Positions 44,431-52,232 of a stretch of 52,232 nucleotides of DNA are shown here, piece after piece. Origin of the DNA: Rhodopirellula sp. SM50 (GTDB lineage: Bacteria > Planctomycetota > Planctomycetia > Pirellulales > Pirellulaceae). The stretch is from contig NZ_NTFY01000006.1 in the NCBI RefSeq assembly GCF_002289565.1, positions 1-52,232 of the forward strand, in the 5' to 3' direction. Position 1 is the first letter of the stretch. Each line of letters opens with the position of its first letter. The translations under genes were made by a program, and so were the position numbers. The notes beneath the pieces were generated by a model. The model saw only the letters and a program-made list of their open reading frames with translations. It did no database searches and was not told where the DNA came from.

Positions 44431-44690
44431 TTCCCAGGCTCCGCCCTACGCCGTGAACGATTTATTTCCTGTGTTTGACGAGGTTTTAGCGGCAGGGCGC
44501 AAGCCCTCCGGTTCCGCTTCTTTGCCAACACACCGGAGGGCTCGCGCCCTACCGCTAAAAAGCCAACACACCGGAGGGCTCGCGCCCTACCGCTAAAAAG
44601 TCGTTCACGGCGTAGGGCTCCGCCCGGGAACGCAATTCAGGCCGGCTCCGCCGGCGGACCAGGGAGGCGGAGCCTGGGCGGCGAAAATCC
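44431..44690. repeat. Type A repeat with 38-bp internal tandem duplication
   Basis: The outer arms CTACGCCGTGAACGA (44446-44460) and TCGTTCACGGCGTAG (about 44601-44615) pair perfectly. The segment covering the loop end and right inner arm is duplicated head to tail at 44524-44561 and 44562-44599, so the left inner arm can pair with either copy. The tail with GGCTCCGCC and GGCGGAGCCTGGG modules runs to about 44680. It follows the last gene of the fucose run. Confidence 0.9.
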
Positions 44691-44766
44691 CCGCTATTTC
44701 ATCCGTTGTGCCGGATAAGACATTGGTTGTTCTTGTTCCGTGGTGGATCAAGAATCACTCGGCTCG

Positions 44767-44868
44767 GTTCGCCAAAGGCGATCAACAATATAGCCTGGGG
44801 TGAGACCGGATGAGCCCCAGCGAATCCGGGCGTAACCCCAGGCTATGTTGTGAATGCCCTTTGGGCAA
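44767..44868. repeat. Type D palindrome
   Basis: AACAATATAGCCTGGGGT (44784-44801) pairs with ACCCCAGGCTATGTTG (44835-44850). Inside, CCGGAT (44806-44811) pairs with ATCCGG (44824-44829). Outer text (TTCGCCAAAGGCGAT / ATGCCCTTTGGGCAAA) extends the stem loosely. It sits between convergent genes and could serve as a bidirectional transcription stop. The rest of 44691-44941 shows no gene. Confidence 0.75.
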
Positions 44869-44941
44869 ATGCAGCGACCGGGAATCGCCTGAAGGCTAAA
44901 ACACCAACGTCTATGCCCGTATCGTTCGTGTCGGACGCTCT

Positions 44942-46387
44942 TTACGACAGGATTTCATCGACGACGCGCGCCGGTCGACCTGCGGTCAGCAGTTCCTGGC
45001 GTCCGTTGTGGTGAAAGACCAACTCGTTCCAGTCCAATCCGAATTGGTGCAACAGCGTCGCCTGGTAGTCGTTGGGCGTCACCTTGTTTTCGACCGCGCG
45101 ATGGCCGAATTCATCGGTCGCACCGAAGGTCATCCCCGGTTTGATGCCTCCACCGGCGAGCCACATGCTGAATCCCTGGCCGTTGTGGTCGCGCCCATCC
45201 TTTTCGGGCGCTCCCTGGTTTTGTGTCACCGGAAGGCGTCCGATTTCACCGCCCCAATGAACCAGCACTTCATCCAGCATCCCGCGTTGTTTCAGGTCCT
45301 TGACCAACGCTGCGGACGGTTTGTCCGTCTTGCGGCAAATCGATGGCAACGCCGTGCCGAGGTTGCTGTGGTTGTCCCAGGGTTGGCCGTTGAGGAACAA
45401 TTGCACGAAACGCACGCCCCGCTCGACCAGCCGACGTGCGATCAGACAACGCGTTCCGTACTCGCGCGTTGCGTCTTCATTGATGCCGTACAACTCGTGG
45501 GTCGCCTTGGTTTCCTTGGAAATATCGAGAGCTTCACGGGCGGCCGTTTGCATCCGCGCGGCCAATTCATAGCTGGCGATGCGGGCTTCTAAATCACTGG
45601 CACCGGGGAACCGCTCCGCATGGTTTCGGTTGAGCGTTTGTAGGAAATCGAGGTTCTGACGCTGCGGCAATCCTTGCAGGTGCGACGGTGCATCCAGATT
45701 TAAAATCCGTGGCTCCTTGGGACGCAAGACGGTGCCTTGATAAAGTGCCGGCATGAACCCGCTGGACCAATTGTTGGTGCCGTCAACGGGATGTCCGCCC
45801 GGGTCGGTCAACACCATGTAGGCGGGCAACTCTTGTGTCTCGCTGCCCAAGCCATACAACAGCCACGATGCCAAGTGGGCTCGACCTGTCACACCGGGGA
45901 TACCACCGTGAAAGTAGCGGATCGACACTTCGTGGCCGTTTGCGCCGGTGTGCATGCTGCGGATCAGGCAGATGTCGTCGACGATCTCTGCCGTTTCAGG
46001 CAACAACTCGGATAGTTCGGTGCCGCATTGACCATGCTTGGCGAACTTCCACCGCGTCCCCATCAGCTTCTTACTGGCTTCGTTGACGAAGCTGTAGCCG
46101 ACTTCGCCTTGGTATTCGGTGCCGTCGTATTTCGTCAGCTCCGGCTTGGGATCGGTCAAGTCCATGTGTGACGGCCCGCCGTGCTGGAACAGCGAGATCA
46201 TCGCCTTGGCCTTGGGCGGATGATGCGTCGGTTTGAGCCCCAGGTCAAACGTGGGGGGCTGCATGGGTACGTTTTTCGGTTTCGCAGCCAGTTGCTCTTG
46301 TTGCAGCAACCAGGCCAGCGCGACCGAACCGATCCCCAATGCCTGGCGGTTTAGAAAACAGCGGCGGGTGAGCGTTTCATTCCACAT
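44942..46387 (-). CDS. DUF1501 protein
   Basis: 481 aa from the ATG at 46387. The N-terminus carries a twin-arginine-like signal (TRRCFLNRQALGIGSVALAW). Motifs usual for planctomycete DUF1501 (alkaline-phosphatase-like fold): KAKAMISLFQHGGPSHMDLTDPKPEL, ICLIRSMHTGANGHE, GTRCLIARRLVERGVRFVQL, HWGGEIGRLPVTQ and GRDHNGQGFSMWLAGGG. Its start lies 11 bp inside the end of the cytochrome gene, so the two are coupled. The reaction is unknown; export of a folded metalloprotein is inferred from the signal. Confidence 0.94.
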   Translation of the reverse strand: MWNETLTRRCFLNRQALGIGSVALAWLLQQEQLAAKPKNVPMQPPTFDLGLKPTHHPPKAKAMISLFQHGGPSHMDLTDPKPELTKYDGTEYQGEVGYSFVNEASKKLMGTRWKFAKHGQCGTELSELLPETAEIVDDICLIRSMHTGANGHEVSIRYFHGGIPGVTGRAHLASWLLYGLGSETQELPAYMVLTDPGGHPVDGTNNWSSGFMPALYQGTVLRPKEPRILNLDAPSHLQGLPQRQNLDFLQTLNRNHAERFPGASDLEARIASYELAARMQTAAREALDISKETKATHELYGINEDATREYGTRCLIARRLVERGVRFVQLFLNGQPWDNHSNLGTALPSICRKTDKPSAALVKDLKQRGMLDEVLVHWGGEIGRLPVTQNQGAPEKDGRDHNGQGFSMWLAGGGIKPGMTFGATDEFGHRAVENKVTPNDYQATLLHQFGLDWNELVFHHNGRQELLTAGRPARVVDEILS

Positions 46388-49300
46388 ACAAGAACTCGTT
46401 GGAACTGAGGAGCGACTGACACAGATTGGTCATCGCTTGAGAGACACTTGTCCTGCCCGGCGGGATGGCGTCGGACATCGCATCCATCATCCGAATTTGG
46501 TCGGCGATGAACTCGACGGCCAGCGCCAGTTCGTCGCCCCGGGGCTGGCGGTTGTAGGCGAGTTCCCAGGCCCGAACGATCTGGCCGGGTACCACATCGG
46601 TCGACTCGGCGGGGCCGGCGAATTGATCTTGCGAGCGAAACGCTTCATCCGGCCCAGAGGTTTTCGTCAACGCGACCGTCACCGGCCAGGTGAACGAGTC
46701 GGAAGTGTGGTTGCTTCGGCAGTCGGTGATGAAGTCGATCGTGTCGCCGGTTTGCAATTCAATGCGGTCGACCGTCGTCTCGACCGTGCCGTGCTGTGCG
46801 ACCCAGTCCCCGATCAAACCTGATCGACTCGACACGATACGCCCCCGCACGCCATCGCCGTTTGTGGACGGATGATGCAAGGCTCCGCTGATCGCGATCA
46901 CACCGTCACGCGGCGCGACCCAGCGACGGACGACCGATCGATCGGCATCATGGGGATGTCCGCCGCCGGCGCTGAGATGCGCCCAACCGAGCTGAGCGTC
47001 CGGCAGCGTTTCGCCACCACTCCAATGTGTTCCCGTCCAATGCGGAAACGGCGTGAATTTGGTGCGTTCGCTGTCTTCATCGAACCCGCCATAACCATAC
47101 TGCCACTGTGTTTGCTTGGGAGTCGGCACTTGGGGAAGTGACGCCAACCGCTGCTCCGGCAACGTGACCGCTTCTTGCGCCGCACGGTCAGCCAATTTGG
47201 CGGATTGATCGAGAATGAATTGCCCGTTGAGCAACATCAACGACTGGGTCGCCACCGTCGAACTAACTCGGTTTTCACAATTGGTTTCCATGACCGGCGC
47301 ATCAAAGGTCTGCAACAGCGCAACGGGGCGGCTGCGGCGAGCCTGGACGTACAAACTGCGTCGCGATTGCGGCCCGTCGACAACGACCTGGCCGGTTTCG
47401 TCTTCTTTGATGTTGACCGGCGGACCGAACAATCGGCGATCGAGCGATCCCGACGCTACCAGCATCCGGTCGCGAATCGTTTCGGCTTCCAATCGGCGCA
47501 GGGTCCGCGCGTAGGGGTTCGCTGAAGTGGGAACAACGCTCTGCCGCCAAAGCGACGACGAGAGGATCAGGCGATGCAGCCGTTTGAGACTCCAGCCCTG
47601 TTGCACGAACTCGCCCGCCAACCAATCGAGCAGTTGGGGATCGGAAGGCATCGCACCGAGCTTACCGAATTCACCGGGCGTGGCGACCAAGCCCTTGCCG
47701 AAGTGATGCATCCAAACGCGATTGACGATCACGCGAGAAAGCAACGGATTGTCGCGATCGGTCAACCAGCGTGCGAAGGCAAGTCGACGTCCCGTTGACG
47801 CGATCTCGGGGTCGTTGACCGGAAACTCGACCTGCCGGCCTTCCGGCGAAGCGACTTCCGGTGCAGCCGGCATGACGGTTTGCTTGGGTTGGCCGGGATC
47901 ACCACGGTGAAACAGTTTGGTTTCCGGGACGTGGCCGGCCGGTTCGACCAATGCCCGCAAAAATTCTTCGGTCGGCTTCTTGGCCCGCACTTCGGCGATC
48001 CGTTTGCTGATCTCGGCCAGCTTGGGTTTCGAATCAGGAATGTATTGGTACAGGTTGCCGGGGGTGATGTTGACGCTGGGATTGGCCGCCAACAGTTTTT
48101 TCTGCTCTTCGTTCCGTTCCTTGGCTGGCGTTTGGTACGCTTGACGAAGCGACGTCCGCAGCGGTTCCTCGTAGTTGAGCAGTTCTTTGTCGAGCGCCTG
48201 CTTCATGTACTCGGCCTGCCGCTGGCTTCTTTCCTGCTCGATCTTCTTTGCTTCGATTTCCACCTCCGCGGCTCGTTCGCGGTCGGCGGCGGTGTACAGC
48301 GAAACGAGACGCGCGGCCGGTGTTTTCCATGCCTTCCAATCCAGCGAGGGTTCAAAGACGGCGCGGAGCGCGTAGTAATCGGTTTGCAGGATCGGATCGT
48401 AACGATGGTCGTGACACTGGGCACAGTGAAAGCTCAACCCCATCAGCGACGTCCCGACAATCTTGATCGTGTCGATCATGACTTGATTGCGTGCTTCGTC
48501 GTTATTGGCTCCGTTGCCGGTTCCATCGGCGGCCATCCGCAGAAAGCCGGTTGCCGTCAGCAATTCTATTTGTTCGTCCGTCAGATCGCCGTTGCGAGGG
48601 CCGGCGAGTTCGTCGCCGGCGAGCTGTTGGATGATGAATTGATCAAACGGTTTGTCTGCATTGAGCGCACGAATGACCCAGTCGCGATACTTCCAGGCCC
48701 AGGCACGCTCGGGATCTGCCACGGTATAACCTTCGGAGTCGGCGTAGCCGGCGACATCCAGCCAATGTCGTGCCCAACGTTCACCATAGTGCGGCGAATC
48801 GAGCAGTTCGGTCAGCAAGTGGTCGTACCAGTCTTCCCGTGAATCGTTGCACCAACGTTGCACCTCCTCGGCCGATGGTGGCAGACCGATCAGATCAAAA
48901 TAAACGCGGGTCACCAACGTCGTGCGATCCGCCTCGGGTTCCAGCGGTATCTGCGGCCTCTCTCTATCTCGCAACGCGATGGAATCGATCGGGTTTCGGA
49001 GGCGAGGATCGTCCACCAGCGGTGGGGCCTGTTCGGTCGCAATCGGCTGAAACGCCCAATACGCCCGTTCTTCGGGGGTGATTCCCAGGCCGGGGCCGAT
49101 CGAATCGGGTTCCTTCCGTGCCGTCGGAGCGCCCGCCGAAATCCATTGTTTCAGAATCGCGGTCTCATGGTCGGGGACGTTGTGATCTCCCGGAGGCATT
49201 TCACCGTCGATGACGCGTTGCAGCAGCAAGCTTTCGTCGGGATCGCCGGGCACGATCGACGCGCCACTGTCACCGCCCGCTTTCATCAACCGGACAAGCC

Positions 49301-49490
49301 GCAGGTCCAAGCCGCCTTCCAATTCCGCCGTCGCACCATGGCAATCAAAACAGTGGGCGCGAAAGATCGGTCGGATGTGCTGCTCGTAGGTCAGCTTTTG
49401 CGTCGATGGTTCTTCGGCCGACGAGCAAACGCCGGTCAACGAAGCGTGCATGCAAAACAGCAGCACGGTCAAAAACGATGTGCGGGTCAT
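46377..49490 (-). CDS. Planctomycete cytochrome c-like protein, DUF1549/DUF1553 type
   Basis: 1037 aa from the ATG at 49490; a TTG two codons upstream is less likely. Signal peptide, then heme site C47-F-D-C50-H51 with GDPDESLLLQRVIDGEMPPG. DUF1549 follows (PHYGERWARHWLDVAGYADS, CAQCHDHRYDPILQTDYYAL, which contains a second CxxCH). A coiled coil at about 405-470 (EVEIEAKKIEQERSQRQAEY) precedes DUF1553 (LAFARWLTDRDNPLLSRVIV, VWMHHFGKGLVATPGEFGK, NANCENRVSS-type region). An extra domain of about 150 residues is inserted before the C-terminal LAVEFIADQ region. It is exported, with presumed redox function. The DUF1501 partner overlaps its 3' end. Confidence 0.94.
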   Translation of the reverse strand: MTRTSFLTVLLFCMHASLTGVCSSAEEPSTQKLTYEQHIRPIFRAHCFDCHGATAELEGGLDLRLVRLMKAGGDSGASIVPGDPDESLLLQRVIDGEMPPGDHNVPDHETAILKQWISAGAPTARKEPDSIGPGLGITPEERAYWAFQPIATEQAPPLVDDPRLRNPIDSIALRDRERPQIPLEPEADRTTLVTRVYFDLIGLPPSAEEVQRWCNDSREDWYDHLLTELLDSPHYGERWARHWLDVAGYADSEGYTVADPERAWAWKYRDWVIRALNADKPFDQFIIQQLAGDELAGPRNGDLTDEQIELLTATGFLRMAADGTGNGANNDEARNQVMIDTIKIVGTSLMGLSFHCAQCHDHRYDPILQTDYYALRAVFEPSLDWKAWKTPAARLVSLYTAADRERAAEVEIEAKKIEQERSQRQAEYMKQALDKELLNYEEPLRTSLRQAYQTPAKERNEEQKKLLAANPSVNITPGNLYQYIPDSKPKLAEISKRIAEVRAKKPTEEFLRALVEPAGHVPETKLFHRGDPGQPKQTVMPAAPEVASPEGRQVEFPVNDPEIASTGRRLAFARWLTDRDNPLLSRVIVNRVWMHHFGKGLVATPGEFGKLGAMPSDPQLLDWLAGEFVQQGWSLKRLHRLILSSSLWRQSVVPTSANPYARTLRRLEAETIRDRMLVASGSLDRRLFGPPVNIKEDETGQVVVDGPQSRRSLYVQARRSRPVALLQTFDAPVMETNCENRVSSTVATQSLMLLNGQFILDQSAKLADRAAQEAVTLPEQRLASLPQVPTPKQTQWQYGYGGFDEDSERTKFTPFPHWTGTHWSGGETLPDAQLGWAHLSAGGGHPHDADRSVVRRWVAPRDGVIAISGALHHPSTNGDGVRGRIVSSRSGLIGDWVAQHGTVETTVDRIELQTGDTIDFITDCRSNHTSDSFTWPVTVALTKTSGPDEAFRSQDQFAGPAESTDVVPGQIVRAWELAYNRQPRGDELALAVEFIADQIRMMDAMSDAIPPGRTSVSQAMTNLCQSLLSSNEFLYVE

Positions 49491-49739
49491 CGTCAAAATC
49501 TCGAGAGCGCGAGTGGGGTGGGATCGGAACGCTCAGCCGAGCGAATCAGCACGGCTCGAGAGTTTCGATTGAACCGTTAGCATACTCGAAAACCAAGGCC
49601 GCCGTCACTCCAGCCTCCTCCCCCGCCTCGCCTCTTCCGGTTGCCAAACCTCCCCTGAACGGCCAGGGTGACCGGTCCCATAGCTATGGGTGGCGGCTCG
49701 GCGATGCCGTCGACTCGGGGGATAGCACGACGCTAAAGG

Positions 49740-49876
49740 GCAATACCGCTAAGTTAACATGAATGAGGGGGCCCGGACGCTGGCGCGAACCGGCTGATAT
49801 CAAACGAATATCAGCCGTTTGGCGCGAGCCTACGGACCCTCATCGGAAGAAGCGACGCTTAACTTAGCGGTATTGC
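49740..49876. repeat. Palindromic element (type B core with long terminal inverted repeats)
   Basis: The terminal arms GCAATACCGCTAAGTTAA (49740-49757) and its exact complement (49859-49876) bound the element. A second, imperfect palindrome inside (about 49769-49845) carries the type B core, with GGCGCGAACCGGCTGATAT facing ATATCAGCCGTTTGGCGCGA. CGCTAAA lies just outside both ends (49731-49737 and 49876-49882), a possible target duplication. Size and structure resemble a MITE. The rest of 49497-49986 shows no gene. Confidence 0.85.
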
Positions 49877-49986
49877 GCTAAACGGGGCAGGCCATTTACC
49901 GAATCTTTAAACAGGCGAAGAGTTTCCGGCGAAACCAAAACTGGACCGGATCGGTTTAACACTGGATCCAGATTCCAGCTGAAACG

Positions 49987-52065
49987 ATGAGTGATGGGGT
50001 TCGATTTGTGAAACAGTGGTCTTTTTTTGGCCTTGCCATCTCCTTACTGCTGCTCGTCGTCGGAGCCGCCAACGGGCTGCTGCTTCGGTCTCAGCAGGCG
50101 ACCGCTCCGAGTCATGCACCAGAATCGGAGATCACCCACGCCAATGCGCACGTCGATGCGTTGCAACTCAGCTTGACCGCAGCAGACGCGTTCGCAACAC
50201 GATCGCTGGACGAAACGATGGCATCACAAGAGGCCGTGTTAACCGATCTCGCGAGAGCGTACGGCGACGAATCCAATCCGACCTTTGCCCATTCATTTCT
50301 CTCGGCATCGGACGTGACTTATTCGCAATACGTGCAGAATCAGCACTACGGAAAAAGCGATCAGGCGGCAAAAGTCTTCTTCCGACTCGGACAAGCGAGA
50401 TTCCTACAGGGAGATGGATTGTCGGCAATCGACTCGTTGAACCAATCGATCGCATCGCCATCCACCTCGCGTGATCCTAAACTTCGGTCCCGAGTTCAGA
50501 ATATGCGTGGTTGCGTTTTCGCGTCTCTGGGGAACTGGGATTCGGCAATCGTCGACTTCCAAGAAAGTTTTACGTCTCTGGTGGGGCAACCGAACTGCCG
50601 TCAACTTGCCGCAGTGGCATTGCGCAATCTTTGTTTTGCGACTCAAGCTCAAGGACAAGATGGCAAAGACTATTTACAGAAAGCGATCGAGTTTCTGTCA
50701 CCCTGGTCCGAATCAACATCATTGACAATCGAACACGAAATGCTGGTCGACTTTCGCGCAGAACTTTATTTGCTACTGCAGATGAAAGGCGACCGAGATC
50801 AGGCACAACGCGTCCTCGGCCAGGTCCGTGATGATCTCGACTCCTTGCTCGTCAAGTCACAGAACTTGGCCAAACGCGAAGCCCATCGCTATCGATATGA
50901 AGACGGCCTGCGACGGATCGAGGCGTACACGGCGACGATCTCCCCGGCCGGCCAGGAAGACGCCGGACAGGAAGACGCCGGACAGGAAGACGCCGGCCAG
51001 GAAAACGCCGGCCCCAGTGTTGCCGATCGGCATCCGATGCTGCAGTGGCGCCCCCTCGTCGATCTCAGGAGCGAGCTTGTTGCCTCCGACAGCTTGCTCC
51101 GCGGAACGATGGTCGCGGAATTCGAACCACAAGCGAGCTTTGCCATTGCGTGGTGTTCGTTTGATTGGACCGAACAACTGGTCACGAACATCGCCAAGCA
51201 TCTTTGCGCCCGCGCCAATCTGATCATCATTGCGGACAACGCGAATTCGCAAACCCGAGCCAAACGGGCACTCACCGCTGCCGGTGTCGATCTCAGTCGT
51301 GTGGATTTTCGGGTGCTGGAAACCGAAGTCCCCTGGTTCCGCGATAGTGGCCCGATCGTCTCGACCACACCCGGTGGCCAAGCGATCTGGTTTGACTCGT
51401 TGCTAACACGACGGAATACCGATTTCCGACCGATCTGTGATTCATTGCCCGAGCGGATCGTCGATGACGGGACCACACTCATCAGCCGAACGCCGCTACG
51501 CGTCGAAGGTGGCATGATCATCTCCAACGGACAAGGCTTGACGATCACATCCGAAGCGATGTTGCGCAAGAACCAGGACTACGGTTTTTCATCTGATGCG
51601 ATCACACGTGAACTGCAGCGCATTTGCGGGGCGAAAAGACTGGTCGTCGTCAAATCGCTGCAAGACGAACCGACCGCCCACGTGGATATGTTTCTAACGT
51701 TCGTCGACCCCGTCACGGTGGTCGTCGGCCAGTATACTGATCCTGACGATCCCAACACAGCGGTTCTCGATGAGGTCGCCCGGCAACTTTCGAAGATGGA
51801 TCACGAAGGGCAACGACTGCGTGTGCATCGTGTCCCGATGCCGAAAAAGCAAGGTGACAACCATTTCAGAACCTACACCAATGTCGTGTTCGCAAATGGG
51901 GTCTTGTTGGTACCGTCCTACGCCGGCCAGGAAAGCCTCGAATCAGAGGTCCGCGACATTTACCAAAAGCTCCTGCCGAACTGGGAAATCGTGTTCATCG
52001 ACTGTTCACGCATTATCGAGCTCGACGGCGCCCTCCATTGCCTGACCGCCAACCTCGGATCCTAA
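49987..52065 (+). CDS. Membrane-anchored protein: helical repeats plus agmatine/peptidyl-arginine deiminase domain
   Basis: 692 aa. One membrane helix (about 13-33) is followed by an extracytoplasmic helical region (about 55-310) with TPR-like pieces (AAKVFFRLGQARFLQGDGLS, GCVFASLGNWDSAIVDFQES). A 5-residue repeat (GQEDA, four units) at 322-341 links it to a C-terminal deiminase domain of the PAD_porph/agmatine-deiminase family. Catalytic motifs are present: WFRD453SGP, E507-G-G, H565-V-D567 and the nucleophile Cys685 in GALHCLT. Met follows EGG where Asn is usual. Free agmatine or protein arginine are both possible substrates; the location outside the membrane favours a peptide or protein (inference). 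No polyamine genes are nearby. Confidence 0.87.
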   Translation: MSDGVRFVKQWSFFGLAISLLLLVVGAANGLLLRSQQATAPSHAPESEITHANAHVDALQLSLTAADAFATRSLDETMASQEAVLTDLARAYGDESNPTFAHSFLSASDVTYSQYVQNQHYGKSDQAAKVFFRLGQARFLQGDGLSAIDSLNQSIASPSTSRDPKLRSRVQNMRGCVFASLGNWDSAIVDFQESFTSLVGQPNCRQLAAVALRNLCFATQAQGQDGKDYLQKAIEFLSPWSESTSLTIEHEMLVDFRAELYLLLQMKGDRDQAQRVLGQVRDDLDSLLVKSQNLAKREAHRYRYEDGLRRIEAYTATISPAGQEDAGQEDAGQEDAGQENAGPSVADRHPMLQWRPLVDLRSELVASDSLLRGTMVAEFEPQASFAIAWCSFDWTEQLVTNIAKHLCARANLIIIADNANSQTRAKRALTAAGVDLSRVDFRVLETEVPWFRDSGPIVSTTPGGQAIWFDSLLTRRNTDFRPICDSLPERIVDDGTTLISRTPLRVEGGMIISNGQGLTITSEAMLRKNQDYGFSSDAITRELQRICGAKRLVVVKSLQDEPTAHVDMFLTFVDPVTVVVGQYTDPDDPNTAVLDEVARQLSKMDHEGQRLRVHRVPMPKKQGDNHFRTYTNVVFANGVLLVPSYAGQESLESEVRDIYQKLLPNWEIVFIDCSRIIELDGALHCLTANLGS
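50950..51009 (+). repeat. 15-bp in-frame minisatellite
   Basis: Four 15-bp units within the deiminase gene: GGCCAGGAAGACGCC, two copies of GGACAGGAAGACGCC, and GGCCAGGAAAACGCC. They encode GQEDA three times and GQENA once. The central two are identical, which suggests recent slippage. They form an acidic linker between the two halves of the protein. Confidence 0.9.
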
Positions 52066-52106
52066 AAAGGTGCGCGGGACTGAGTGTTGGTGTCCAGGCT
52101 TTAGCC

Positions 52107-52232
52107 CAATACCGCTAAGTTAAGCTTTACGGGGGGGCCCGGACGCTGGCGCGAACCGGCTGATATCAATCGTTTATCAGCCGTTTGGCGCGAGCCTACG
52201 GGCCCCGACCTGAGGAAATCACGCTTCGCTTA
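52107..52232. repeat. Second copy of the 49740-type element, cut by window edge
   Basis: The left terminal arm CAATACCGCTAAGTTAA is at 52107-52123. The inner palindrome follows with GGCGCGAACCGGCTGATATC, then TATCAGCCGTTTGGCGCGAG. The copy has the same orientation as at 49740, and the window ends in CGCTTCGCTTA before the right terminal arm would finish. Together the two copies bracket the deiminase gene. Confidence 0.82.

Overview
The window looks like a piece of a planctomycete chromosome, most likely a marine member of the Pirellulaceae (Rhodopirellula-like). This is inferred from protein content: three lineage-typical c-type cytochrome proteins (PSCyt/DUF1549-DUF1553, DUF1587-DUF1592 type, and a PVC-type heme-binding protein), DUF1552 and DUF1501 partners, three CxPxR sulfatases, Ser/Thr kinases with large sensor domains, and GC-rich DNA with many palindromic intergenic repeats. 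No rRNA, tRNA, CRISPR array or intact transposase was seen.

Layout. 1-3085: edge repeats, a short unknown protein and a secreted sulfatase, both on the minus strand. 3086-9335: a compact plus-strand operon of a membrane Ser/Thr kinase with an extracytoplasmic sensor and two different membrane GTPases. 9654-12466: a lone MotA/TolQ/ExbB protein and an ABC-F ATPase. 12782-16599 (minus): a DUF1592-type cytochrome and DUF1552 pair. 16923-17777: a small atypical kinase. 18081-20947 (minus): a sulfatase followed by a membrane-anchored glutamate-synthase-like FMN/Fe-S protein. 21157-21330: remnant of an ADP-ribosylglycohydrolase gene.

21787-44394 is a plus-strand run that I read as a fucose-rich sulfated polysaccharide (fucoidan-like) degradation locus. 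It begins with a XylR-type regulator. It then encodes a beta-helix protein resembling GH141 fused to PDZ, an alpha/beta-hydrolase esterase, a sulfatase, a beta-propeller glycosidase-like protein, a ThuA-like protein, an SGNH-fold protein with altered catalytic blocks, a heme-binding dehydrogenase-like protein, a GH29 alpha-L-fucosidase, L-fucose isomerase, a class II (fuculose-phosphate-type) aldolase and a second GH29 fucosidase. Most of the secreted proteins carry signal peptides. Polymer would be desulfated, deacetylated and trimmed outside the cytoplasm and L-fucose isomerised and cleaved inside. No fuculokinase or sugar transporter lies in the window.

44942-49490 (minus) holds a DUF1549/DUF1553 cytochrome with its DUF1501 partner. 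49987-52065 holds a membrane-anchored protein joining a helical repeat region to a peptidyl-arginine/agmatine-deiminase-type domain. That gene is bracketed by two same-orientation copies of one palindromic element.

The intergenic DNA is unusually structured. At least four families of long inverted repeats (called A to D here) recur, and one shows compensatory base changes between copies. There are also 24-bp, 35-bp and shorter tandem repeats. Assignments rest on motif reading without database searches.
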